A DNA stretch of 64,000 nucleotides from Ptiloglossa arizonensis (lineage: Eukaryota; Arthropoda; Insecta; Hymenoptera; Colletidae), in contig NW_027479457.1 of the NCBI RefSeq assembly GCF_051014685.1, positions 55,915 through 119,914 on the forward strand, in the 5' to 3' direction. The notes below the pieces were generated by a model that ran no database searches, was not told where the DNA came from, and saw only the letters and a program-made list of their open reading frames with translations. Numbering within the stretch: position 1 is the first letter of the stretch; each line of letters starts with the position of its first letter. The position numbers were made by a program, and so were the translations under genes. Below, one piece after another: positions 11,714-20,510 of this stretch.

Positions 11714-14700
11714 TCAGGGTGGCCTCCCCAGCCCTTCCGGAGGCCCACCCGCCCCCGGCCTCGGACGAGGCCTCGCTCGCGGTCTCCCGCTCTCGCGAAT
11801 GCGTCTCGCGGCCTCCTTCCGCGAGATTACCTCCTCGCAGAAGGAGGCCACGGCCCGCCACTTCATCTCGCTGCCGAGCATGGCCTGTACCACGCCCGGC
11901 AGCGATAGGTCCGCCCCAATCACGGCCGTGAGGACACGGCGCTCCACCCCCCAGGCCGGACACACCTCGAGGGTGTGTTGCGCCGTGTCCTCGTCCGCTG
12001 GACAGTGCCAGCAGCGCGCCGCCTCTTCCACACCGATCCGGCACAGGTACTGACCGAAGCATCCGTGCCCGGACAGCACCTGCACCAACCGGTAGGTGAG
12101 TGAGCCGAAGCGCCTACCCAGCCACTCAAACAGGACCGGCCGGATAGCCCGGACAGTCCTCTGGCCGAACAACGGCTCGGCCAGCCGCTGCTGCCAAAGC
12201 TGCAGCATGGACTCCCGGGCCTGGCGCCTCAGGGCCTCCACCTCGCAGCCCGCCAGGACCACCCCATCCTCGCGGGCGCGCATGCGGCCCTCGTAGAAAG
12301 CCGCATGCGCGCCCGCGATCAAGTCCGCCGGGGGTAGCCCTGACAGGACGCTCGCCGCCTCATACGAAACGGTCCGGTACCCCCGGGCGATCCGCAGTGC
12401 AAGCCGCCTTTGAACCCGGCGCAGCAATACCTTGCTGCGCCGGGAGGCGGCCAGGTCGCCCGCCCAAACGGGGGCCCCGTATAGGGCCACCGAGTGGACC
12501 ATTCCCGCGTAGAGGCGGCGAACCCGGTCACTCGGGCCCCGCAGGTTGGGGAGGATACGGCCCAAAGCGCCAACTATCCTCTCCAACCGCGGGGCCAGGG
12601 CCCGGAAATGGCCCTCGAAGCGCCAGTGGCTGTCGAGGTGAAGTCCCAGATATTTCATCTGAGACCTCACCTCGACGTCTGTCTCACCCACCCGGATCAG
12701 GGGGGGAGGCGGCTCTCCCCGGGGTCTATACATCCCGAGTACCTCGGTTTTGTGGAGAGCCACCTCCAAACCGATCCCCCTGATCCGGGAGACGACGCGC
12801 CGGACACCGTCCTCGGCGGCCCGAACAGCCCCCCTCCAGTCCCCCCCGACGGCCAACAACAAGGTGTCGTCCGCGTAACATGTCAGACTGACGCCGTCGG
12901 GGAGGTCTTCGGCCCGCAGGACGGTGTCGTACCCGAGGTTCCACAGCAGGGGTCCTAACACCGACCCCTGCGGAACCCCGGAGTACACCGCTCTCCTCTC
13001 CGTCCCGCACCGGCCCGGATACTCGATCCACCTGTCGCGGAGGTAGTCCTCGACGACTGCCCTAAGGTAGGCGGGGACTCGATGTTCCTCAAGCCCCCGC
13101 CTAATCGCCGCCCAGGGTAGGGTGTTAAACGCATTGGCGATGTCCAAGGACACCGCCAATGCCACCCCACCCCGGGAGACCGCCGAGGCCGAGAGGGACC
13201 GGACGCGTCGAATCGCGTCGATCGTCGACCGGCCCTCCCGGAACCCGAACTGGCACTCCGCCAGCCCGGGCCCACCCCGCGACAGGTGCCCGACGATGCG
13301 GGCCGCCACGACTCTTTCTAGGAGCTTGCCCACATCGTCGAGCAGGCAAATCGGCCGGTACGCTGACGGAGAGTCCGCGGGCCTACCCTCTTTCCGGAGG
13401 AGGACCATTCGGGCCACCTTCCATGCGGAGGGGAATCGCCCGGCCTCCAGGCAGCGGTCGAATAGCTCCCGGAGGCCGTCACCCAGGACGTCCGCGGCCA
13501 AGACCAAGACTCGGCCGGGCACTCCCGAAGGACCCGGGGCAGTATCCTTCGCCCCGAGTCTTCGGATGGCCGCGGCTAGCTCCCCAGCCGAGACCCCCAG
13601 CTCCGCGGACCAGGTGGTCGGGTCCGCAGAGGGACGTGGCCCGCTCTCCCCCACGATCGGGAAGAGCGTGTCGACCACGTCCCTCAAGAGCTGGGGGTCG
13701 AGACCCTCGGTGATCGGGGGCGCCCATGGCCGGAGTTTATTCAGAACTATCCGGTATGGGCGCCCCCATGGATCCCGCTCGAGGGTCTCGAGGAGCTCCT
13801 TCCAGCTCTGGGCCTTGGCCCGTTTGATGGCGACCTGCAGAGCCCTCTTTCCCGCGCGATAGGACTCGTACAGTTCCGCCGCCCTAGCCCGCGCGCCGTC
13901 GTCGCCGTTCCGTCCGGCCCGACGACGCGCGCGGGTGTACTGGCGTCGGGCCCGGACGCATGCTGTCCGCAATTCCCCGATTTCGCCCGACCACCAGTAC
14001 ACCGCCCGACGAGGAGACCGCGGCCCGGCCCGGGGCATCGCCGCGTCGCAAATGCGCGCGACGGCGCTCCCGAGCCGAGCCACGGCCCCCTCCAGGTCGG
14101 GCAGCCTGGTCTCCCGTCGAGGCCAGGTTTCGGCCAGAGCGGCTGCCACCAGGACGTCCTTGTCAAGGCGCCGAAGCGCCCATCTGCGTGGTGGTGGTGG
14201 GGCGCTACCCGCTCCCGGGCGGAGGTGTCGGTGCGGGGCCGCGGCGGCCTCGGGGGAGGTCAAGACCACGCGGATATACCGGTGGTCCGATAATGTCTCC
14301 TCCCCCACCACCACGTCCCACCCGGACACCATACGCGCGGCGCCGGGGGATCCAAACGTCAAATCCACTATGGACCCTCCCCCGCGCCGCACGCACGTCA
14401 GCTCCGACCCCCGGTTAATCAACCGGAGGTCGAAGCCCGCCGCCCAGTCGCCCAGAGCCTCGCCCCTCCGATTGGTCCTGGGGGACCCCCATGCCACAGA
14501 CCAGGCATTGAAGTCCCCCAGGACCAGCACCGGCCGGGGCGCAATCCTTGTGAGGCACGCCCCCACCCCGGCCAAGTACTGCTCGAAGGCAGCAAGGCCG
14601 CAGTTGGGCGAAACGTAGCACCCCACCACGGCGACTCCCCCCCACTGGACGGCGACGAATCCCGCCCCGTTCTCCAGTAAGGAGAACGGAGGGGACCCGT

Positions 14701-14887
14701 CACCGCCCTGCCACACAGCCGCCACCAAGCCGGCCGCATCCCCCATCCAATGCGGATGGTCGGGGACGCGGTACGGCTCGGCGGCGACTGCCAGACCACC
14801 CCCCCACTCCGCCAGCGTCTGACACATCAGGTCCTGCGCTGCACGGCAGTGGTTGAGGTTGGCCTGCAGGAGGAGGCGGGGAGCCAT
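11714..14887 (-). CDS. Retrotransposon ORF2: APE-type endonuclease and reverse transcriptase
   Basis: A 1057-aa enzyme that nicks the target and copies the element RNA onto the nicked end (target-primed reverse transcription). Residues 1 to about 210 are an APE-like endonuclease with the expected catalytic set: N10 (QANLNH), E37 (AEPYR), Y91, D125 and N127 (GDFNAWS), D175 (SIVDLTF), and S200-D201-H202. Reverse transcriptase spans roughly 445-800: PSGVPGRVL (453-461), FPSAWK, YRPICLLDDVGKLLE (510-524), QFGFREGRST (546-555), first aspartate D582 in SLDIANAF, GVPQGSVLGPLLWN (637-650), YADD at 671-674 (12866-12877), and MKYLGLHLD (744-752). The C-terminus has GHGCFGQYLCRIG followed by C959-x2-C962-x8-H971-x4-C976, typical of R1/TRAS/SART. 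There is no RNase H. The start ATG at 14885-14887 overlaps the ORF1 stop; the stop is TGA at 11714-11716. No frameshift or internal stop, and length is normal for the clade. The tail after about 1035 is Arg/Pro-rich and low complexity. Confidence 0.96.
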   Translation of the reverse strand: MAPRLLLQANLNHCRAAQDLMCQTLAEWGGGLAVAAEPYRVPDHPHWMGDAAGLVAAVWQGGDGSPPFSLLENGAGFVAVQWGGVAVVGCYVSPNCGLAAFEQYLAGVGACLTRIAPRPVLVLGDFNAWSVAWGSPRTNRRGEALGDWAAGFDLRLINRGSELTCVRRGGGSIVDLTFGSPGAARMVSGWDVVVGEETLSDHRYIRVVLTSPEAAAAPHRHLRPGAGSAPPPPRRWALRRLDKDVLVAAALAETWPRRETRLPDLEGAVARLGSAVARICDAAMPRAGPRSPRRAVYWWSGEIGELRTACVRARRQYTRARRRAGRNGDDGARARAAELYESYRAGKRALQVAIKRAKAQSWKELLETLERDPWGRPYRIVLNKLRPWAPPITEGLDPQLLRDVVDTLFPIVGESGPRPSADPTTWSAELGVSAGELAAAIRRLGAKDTAPGPSGVPGRVLVLAADVLGDGLRELFDRCLEAGRFPSAWKVARMVLLRKEGRPADSPSAYRPICLLDDVGKLLERVVAARIVGHLSRGGPGLAECQFGFREGRSTIDAIRRVRSLSASAVSRGGVALAVSLDIANAFNTLPWAAIRRGLEEHRVPAYLRAVVEDYLRDRWIEYPGRCGTERRAVYSGVPQGSVLGPLLWNLGYDTVLRAEDLPDGVSLTCYADDTLLLAVGGDWRGAVRAAEDGVRRVVSRIRGIGLEVALHKTEVLGMYRPRGEPPPPLIRVGETDVEVRSQMKYLGLHLDSHWRFEGHFRALAPRLERIVGALGRILPNLRGPSDRVRRLYAGMVHSVALYGAPVWAGDLAASRRSKVLLRRVQRRLALRIARGYRTVSYEAASVLSGLPPADLIAGAHAAFYEGRMRAREDGVVLAGCEVEALRRQARESMLQLWQQRLAEPLFGQRTVRAIRPVLFEWLGRRFGSLTYRLVQVLSGHGCFGQYLCRIGVEEAARCWHCPADEDTAQHTLEVCPAWGVERRVLTAVIGADLSLPGVVQAMLGSEMKWRAVASFCEEVISRKEAARRIRESGRPRARPRPRPGAGGPPEGLGRPP

Positions 14888-14889
14888 TA
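14885..14889 (-). promoter_or_regulatory. TAATG stop-start overlap between ORF1 and ORF2
   Basis: Read on the minus strand, TAA (14889-14887) ends ORF1 and ATG (14887-14885) begins ORF2, sharing one A. In the silkworm element SART1 the same UAAUG is the site of translational coupling, where ribosomes that finish ORF1 reinitiate on ORF2. The overlap is seen directly; that it works the same way here is inferred. The frame change is -1, so an ORF1-ORF2 fusion by read-through is not possible without a shift. Confidence 0.85.
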
Positions 14890-16842
14890 TTTGATGGCCT
14901 CCTCACCGCCTCCTGGTGGCACCTCCGTGAGGACGGCGGCGGGGCCGATGTCCACCTCCATCGCGGACACCAACGCCGTCGCCGCCTCCGACCTCTTCCT
15001 TGCGACCGTCGCGTCGGTCGCGGCCAGGTCCGCGGGCGCCGCGGCGCTCGCAGCTGGGGCCGCTCTCACCGGCGCCGGGAGCGGCCCCGGCGCCCCTCTC
15101 CTCTGCCCTCGTCGGGATGGGGGGGTACATTGCTTCCCCCCCATTCGGTGCGCGGCTGGTCTCCCCATGTCCGCACACAGCGGGCACTTGGGGGCCGCCG
15201 CGCAGTGGCTCGCGCGGTGGCCTTCGGCACCGCAGCGGTAACAAGTACCGCTGCGGTCCACCGCGGAGGTGCACCGCTGCCTGACATGGCCCGTCTCCAG
15301 ACAGCGGTAGCACTGGAGTGGGCGTTGGGCGAGGACCTCGATCCTCGCCGACACCCACCCCACCACGATCCTCCCGACTGCTTCTAACTTCCGGGCAGCC
15401 GGAAGAGGGCACCGTGCCCACACCGCTCCCAGGCCGGTGGAGGACCGCCGGACCTCCCCGGTCCGGATGTCCCCCTCAGAGCAGCCACCGGCCTGGGCCA
15501 GCGCCCTGGCCACCTCCTCCCGGGTGACCGAGTCGTCCAGCCCACAAACGCGCAGCTCCGCGCTCTTTGTGGGCCGGGCGACCCTGACACCCCGGGGTGC
15601 CAAGGCCTCGCCCAGCTTTTCGGCCAGTCGGTCCGCCCTGGCTGCGTTGTCGGGGCCGCTCACGCGCAGCATGAGCGCCCCCGTCACCGCCCATCTCGGG
15701 CGGACCGACTCGATGGCGAGTGCGGCCAAGGATATCTTTTCCTTGGCCGCTGCCATCACCTCCCCGTAGGAGACGCCCCCCCCCTCCGGGACGGTCAGCA
15801 TGACTGCTGCCGTTGAAGGGGGGCGTCCCAGACGGGGCTTCGCCCTCCCCGCCTTTCCGTCCCTCTTCGGGGCAACCGGCGGGGGAGGCGGCGGCACCCG
15901 GGCCGCCCTCCTCGCCGTCCTTCCCGCCCTTCGGCCCAGGACCTCGGTCCACAAGGGACCGGATGGGGGCGGCGGCGGAGGCATTTGTGCCCCCGCCGTC
16001 GCCCCCACCACGGCACCCTTGCCCTTCGTCTTTGCCGCAGGGCCCGGAACCGCGATGGTCCCCCCCTGCGGTCCCCCGCCCCCCGGTTGTTTCCCGGGCC
16101 CGGTCCTCGGTCCCGCCGGCGCTCCGCCCTTGGGGCGAAGCGCCGCCCGGATTTCGCCGCGGATGACGGCCATCATGGCCGCCATCTTGGCGTCCATGAG
16201 GAGCTCGATGCTCCTCATGGACGTCGCTGGTGTGGGGGGAGCTCCCGCCTTCCCCCTCCCACACGTGCAGTCGCCCGTCGGCCCCGGATGAGGGCGCCTC
16301 CTAAGGGCGTCCGTCTCCCTCCGCGAGCACGCAAGCTCGTCTTTCAGAGCCTCCACACGCTGCCTCAATTGGGCGTTCGTGTACTCCAAGGCAGCTGGGA
16401 CACGTCGTCCCAACTCCTGGAGAGCCCTCCGCGCCTCCGTCGCGGCCTGGCCAACCGACCTCGCGGAGGCTGTAGTCAGCCCCCGCGAGGTGGCGGCCAC
16501 CTTCTCAATAGACCTCAGGGACGAGGCAATACGGGCCGATACATGGGCCGTATCCTCGTCCCTGAGGTCCTCCTCCCCGTCGCTCACCGTGAGCAACGGT
16601 GGAGCAGCGGACGTGGACGGAGCTTCCTCCGTCCTCCGCCCCTCCACCGTCCTGCGCCTCTTTACGCCCGCGGCGCTGGTCGCGGACGCCAGGGACGAGA
16701 CCGACGCCGTCTCGTCCCCCTCCTCGAACGGCGCCGGGTGGGGCACGAGTGCCCCCTCCGTCGCCACCCCTCGCGCCACACGCACCGTCCCCCCTCCCCC
16801 TTTTTTTTTTTTAGAATTAGTTTTTTCCATTTTGGATCCCAT
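14887..16842 (-). CDS. Retrotransposon ORF1: gag-like RNA-binding protein with three CCHC zinc knuckles
   Basis: A 651-aa protein expected to coat the element RNA and form the ribonucleoprotein that carries it to the target. The N-terminus is basic and Ser/Ala-rich (Lys run at residues 11-14; KRRR at 61-64, a possible nuclear signal). Residues about 130-185 are helical and Arg/Glu-rich, likely coiled coil. Proline runs lie at 288-293 and 317-322. Residues about 345-505 match the conserved R1-clade ORF1 region (SYGEVMAAAKEKISL at 358-372; AELRVCGLDDSVTREEV at 428-444), probably RRM-like. Zinc knuckles: C511-x2-C-x4-H-x4-C524, C534-x2-C-x4-H-x4-C547 and C553-x2-C-x8-H-x6-C572, the last with the clade-typical CPLC..G.PA.H..GG..C pattern. 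The start at 16842 has a strong context (A at -3, G at +4) and makes MGSKMEK; a second in-frame ATG is at 16830. The frame stays open upstream to the junction, so an originally longer N-terminus is possible. It ends TAA, sharing its last A with the ORF2 ATG. Confidence 0.93.
   Translation of the reverse strand: MGSKMEKTNSKKKKGGGGTVRVARGVATEGALVPHPAPFEEGDETASVSSLASATSAAGVKRRRTVEGRRTEEAPSTSAAPPLLTVSDGEEDLRDEDTAHVSARIASSLRSIEKVAATSRGLTTASARSVGQAATEARRALQELGRRVPAALEYTNAQLRQRVEALKDELACSRRETDALRRRPHPGPTGDCTCGRGKAGAPPTPATSMRSIELLMDAKMAAMMAVIRGEIRAALRPKGGAPAGPRTGPGKQPGGGGPQGGTIAVPGPAAKTKGKGAVVGATAGAQMPPPPPPSGPLWTEVLGRRAGRTARRAARVPPPPPPVAPKRDGKAGRAKPRLGRPPSTAAVMLTVPEGGGVSYGEVMAAAKEKISLAALAIESVRPRWAVTGALMLRVSGPDNAARADRLAEKLGEALAPRGVRVARPTKSAELRVCGLDDSVTREEVARALAQAGGCSEGDIRTGEVRRSSTGLGAVWARCPLPAARKLEAVGRIVVGWVSARIEVLAQRPLQCYRCLETGHVRQRCTSAVDRSGTCYRCGAEGHRASHCAAAPKCPLCADMGRPAAHRMGGKQCTPPSRRGQRRGAPGPLPAPVRAAPAASAAAPADLAATDATVARKRSEAATALVSAMEVDIGPAAVLTEVPPGGGEEAIK
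16801..16812 (-). other. A12 homopolymer inside ORF1
   Basis: Twelve consecutive T on + (12 A in the mRNA) encode most of the Lys run at residues 11-14 of ORF1. It is a potential slippage site for polymerases, and a place where sequencing error in either direction would break the frame. As given, the frame is intact through it. Confidence 0.85.
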
Positions 16843-16879
16843 TTTCCATTTTGGATCCCATTTTCCATTTTGGATCCCA
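16827..16879 (-). repeat. 19-bp tandem repeat at the element 5' end
   Basis: About 2.8 copies of a 19-bp unit (sense GGGATCCAAAATGGAAAAT): 16827-16845, 16846-16864 and a partial 16865-16879 that abuts the satellite. Each unit holds a GGATCC and two ATGs in AAAATGG or AAAATGGG context. The innermost copy supplies the ORF1 start. Because 19 is not a multiple of 3, successive copies present ATGs in different frames: 16868, 16861, 16849, 16842 (ORF1) and 16830 (ORF1). The one at 16861 gives a 14-codon reading frame ending at 16817. Confidence 0.93.
16843..16879 (-). promoter_or_regulatory. Very short 5' UTR of the element
   Basis: Only 37 nt separate the satellite junction from the ORF1 ATG, and they consist wholly of the 19-bp repeat. 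R1-clade relatives such as TRAS1 and SART1 have much longer 5' UTRs, so this copy may be slightly 5' truncated, or the family may have a compact leader with promoter function elsewhere. No initiator or promoter motif can be recognised. Confidence 0.6.
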
Positions 16880-16910
16880 ATACGTTATACGTTATACGTT
16901 ATACGTTATA

Positions 16911-18610
16911 CATTATACGTTATACGTTATTCGTTATACGTTATACGTTATACGTTATACGTTATACGACATACGTTATACGTTATACGTTATACGTTAC
17001 ACGTCATACGTTATACGTTATACGTTATACGTTATACGTTCTACGTTATACGTTATACGTTAAACGTTGTACGTTATACGTTATACGTTATACGTTATAC
17101 GTTATACGTTATACGTTATGCGTTATACGTTATACGTTATACGTTATACGTTATACGTTATACGTTATACGTTAAACGTTATACGTTATACATTATACGT
17201 TATACGTTATACGTTATACGTTATACGTTATACGTTATACGTTATACGTTATACGTTATACGTTATACGTTATACGTTATACGTTATACGTTATACGTTA
17301 TACGTTATGCGTTATAGGATATACGTTATACGTTATACGTTATACGTTATACGTTGTACGTTATACGTTATACGTTATACGTTATACGTTATACGTTATA
17401 CGTTATACGTTATACGTTATACGTTCTACGTTATACATTATACGTTATACGTTATACGTTATACGTTATACGTTATACGTCATACGTTATACGACATACG
17501 TTATACGTTATACGTTATACGTTATACGTTATACGTTAAACGTTGTACGTTATACGTTATACGTTATATAATACGTTATACGTTATACGTTGTATGTTAT
17601 ACGTTATACGTTATACGTTATACGTTATACGTTATACGTTAAACGTTGTACGTTATACGTTATACGTTATACGTTATACGTTATACGTTATACGTTATAC
17701 GTTATACGTTATACGTTATACGTTATACGTTATACGTTATACCTTATACGTTATACGTTATACGTTATACGTTATACATTATACGTTATACGTTGAACGT
17801 TGTACGATATACGTTATACGTTATACGTTATACGTTATACGTTATACGTTAAACGTTGTACGTTATACGTTATACGTCATACGTTATACGTTATACGTTA
17901 TACGTTATACGTTATACGATCTAGGTTATACGTTATACGTTAAACGTTGTACGTTATACGTTATACGTTATACGTTATTCGTTATACGTTATACGTTATA
18001 CGTTATACGTTATACGTTATACGTTATACGTTATACGTTATACGTTATACGTTATACGTTATACGTTATACGTTACACGTTATACGTTATACGTTATACT
18101 GTATACGTTATACGTTATACGTTATACGTTATACGTCATACGTTATACGTTATACGTTATACGTTATACGTTCTACGTTATACGTTATACGTTAAACGTT
18201 GTACGTTATACGTTATATGTTATACGTTATACCTTATACGTTATATGTTATACGTTATACGTTATACATTATACGTTATACGTTGAACTTTGTACGATAT
18301 ACGTTATACGTTATACGTTATACGTTATACGTTATACGTTAAACGTTGTACGTTATACGTTATACGTCATACGTTATACGTTATACGTTATACGTTCTAC
18401 GTTATACGTTATACGTTAAACGTTGTACGTTATACGTTATACGTTATACGTTATACGTTATACGTTATACGTTATGCGTTATACGTTATACGTTATACGT
18501 TATACGTTATACGTTATACGTTATACGTTATACGTTATACGTTATACGTTATACGTAATACGTAATACGTCATACCTTTTACGTTAATCGTTATACGTTA
18601 TACGTTACAC
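16911..18610 (+). repeat. Higher-order block A, copy 2, abutting the retrotransposon
   Basis: Copy of 7721-9440 with only a few single-base differences (for example GTTAAACG near 17173, TTCTACG near 17425). Resemblance to copy 1 starts about 31 bp from the 5' junction of the element; the bases in between are canonical units and uninformative. Confidence 0.85.
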
Positions 18611-19194
18611 GCTATACGTTATACGTTATACGTTATACGTTATACGTTATACGTTATACGTTATACGTTATACGTAATACGTTATACGTTATACGTTATA
18701 CGTTATACGTTATACGTTATACGTTATACGTTATACGTTATACGTTATACGTTATACGTTATACGTTATACGTTATACGTTATACGTTATACGTTATACT
18801 GTATACGTTATACGTTATACGTTATACGTTATACGTTATACGTTATACGTCATACGTTATACGTTATACGTTATACGTTCTACGTTATACGTTATACGTT
18901 ATACGTTATACGTTATACTGTATACGTTATACGTTATACGTTATACGTTATACGCCATACGTTATACGTTATACGTTATACGTTATACTGTATACGTTAT
19001 ACGTTATACGTTATACGTTATACGCCATACGTTATACGTTATACGTTATACGTTATACGTTATACGTTATACGTTATACGTTATACGTTATACGTTATAC
19101 GTTATACGTTATACGTTATACGTTATACGTTATACGTTATACGTTATACGTTATACGTTATACGTTATACGTTATACGTTATACGTTATACGTT

Positions 19195-20510
19195 ATACGT
19201 TATACGTTACACGTTATACGTTATACGTTATACTGTATACGTTATACGTTATACGTTATACGTTATACGTTATACGTCATACGTTATACGTTATACGTTA
19301 TACGTTATACGTTCTACGTTATACGTTATACGTTAAACGTTGTACGTTATACGTTATATGTTATACGTTATACCTTATACGTTATATGTTATACGTTATA
19401 CGTTATACATTATACGTTATACGTTGAACTTTGTACGATATACGTTATACGTTATACGTTATACGTTATACGTTATACGTTAAACGTTGTACGTTATACG
19501 TTATACGTCATACGTTATACGTTATACGTTATACGTTCTACGTTATACGTTATACGTTAAACGTTGTACGTTATACGTTATACGTTATACGTTATACGTT
19601 ATACGTTATACGTTATGCGTTATACGTTATACGTTATACGTTATACGTTATACGTTATACGTTATACGTTATACGTTATACGTTATACGTAATACGTAAT
19701 ACGTCATACCTTTTACGTTAATCGTTATACGTTATACGTTACACGCTATACGTTATACGTTATACGTTATACGTTATACGTTATACGTTATACGTTATAC
19801 GTTATACGTAATACGTTATACGTTATACGTTATACGTTATACGTTATACGTTATACGTTATACGTTATACGTTATACGTTATACGTTATACGTTATACGT
19901 TATACGTTATACGTTATACGTTATACGTTATACGTTATACGTTATACGTTATACGTTATACGTTATACGTTATACGTTATGCGTTATAGGATATACGTTA
20001 TACGTTATACGTTGTACGTTATACGTTATACGTTATACGTTATACGTTATACGTTATACGTTATACGTTATACGTTAAACGTTATACGTTATACGTTATA
20101 CGATATACGTTATACGTTATACGTTATACGTTATACGTTATACGTTATACGTTATACGTTATACGTTATACGTTATACGTTATACGTTATACGTTGTACG
20201 TTATACGTTATACGTTATACGTTATACGTTAGACGTTGTACGTTATACGTTATACGTTATACGTTATACGCTATACGTTATACGTTATACGTTATACGTT
20301 ATACGTTATACGTTATACGTTATACGTTATACGTTATACGTTATACGTTATACGTTATACGTTATATGATATACGTCATGCGATATACGTTATACGTTAT
20401 TCGTTATACGGTATACGTTAAACGTTGTACGTTATACGTTATCCGTTATACGTTATACGTTATACGTTAAACGTTAAACGTTGTACGTTATACGTTACAC
20501 GTTATACGTT
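19195..20510 (+). repeat. Higher-order block B, copy 2
   Basis: Copy of 8885-10200. Differences include loss of the ATGCGTT unit at 9447 and of one GTTGTACG near 9690. From about 19403 it also forms the first copy of the 2.5-kb tandem duplication (block C). Confidence 0.85.

Larger units (their letters stand above)
11118..16879 (-). mobile_element. Full-length R1-clade (SART/TRAS-like) non-LTR retrotransposon
   Basis: A 5.76-kb GC-rich element with its 5' end at 16879 and its poly(A) tail ending at 11118. Order in the sense direction: short 5' UTR of 19-bp repeats, ORF1 (gag-like, three zinc knuckles), TAATG overlap, ORF2 (APE endonuclease, reverse transcriptase, CCHC), hairpin-rich 3' UTR, AATAAA and poly(A). 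There are no LTRs, integrase or RNase H. The ORF1 knuckle set and the ORF2 C-terminal C-x2-C-x8-H-x4-C are characteristic of the R1 clade, whose members insert into rDNA (R1), telomeric repeats (TRAS, SART) or microsatellites (Waldo, Mino). Here the target is the ATACGTT satellite. Left flank ends ATACGTT and right flank starts ATACGTT, so register is kept; a target-site duplication of one or more whole units would be invisible. Intact ORFs suggest a young, possibly active copy. The exact clade position is inferred from motifs, not from a tree. Confidence 0.95.

Noticed and set aside
14821..14884. RNA structure downstream of TAATG that could assist reinitiation
   Set aside because: Only short 4-5 bp inverted repeats were visible by eye; not strong enough to annotate.
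11327..16291. Numerous + strand and alternate minus-strand frames of 60-250 codons inside the element
   Set aside because: Shadow frames of ORF1, ORF2 and the GC-rich 3' UTR; none shows a domain, and the two real ORFs explain the region.
16827..16879. Three GGATCC sites at the 5' junction as a cloning or adaptor artefact
   Set aside because: They lie in a perfect 19-bp tandem repeat continuous with the ORF1 start codons, so they are part of the element.
11118..16879. LTR retrotransposon or endogenous retrovirus
   Set aside because: No LTRs, protease, integrase or RNase H; an APE endonuclease, poly(A) tail and R1-type zinc motifs identify a LINE.
16662..16880. 72-codon minus frame beginning at the 5' junction
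   Set aside because: Its outermost start is TTG, and its ATG at 16868 reads out of frame into ORF1 sequence. Kept only as an observation on upstream ATGs.
11111..16886. Defined target-site duplication
   Set aside because: Both flanks are the same 7-bp repeat, so any duplication of whole units cannot be distinguished from the array.
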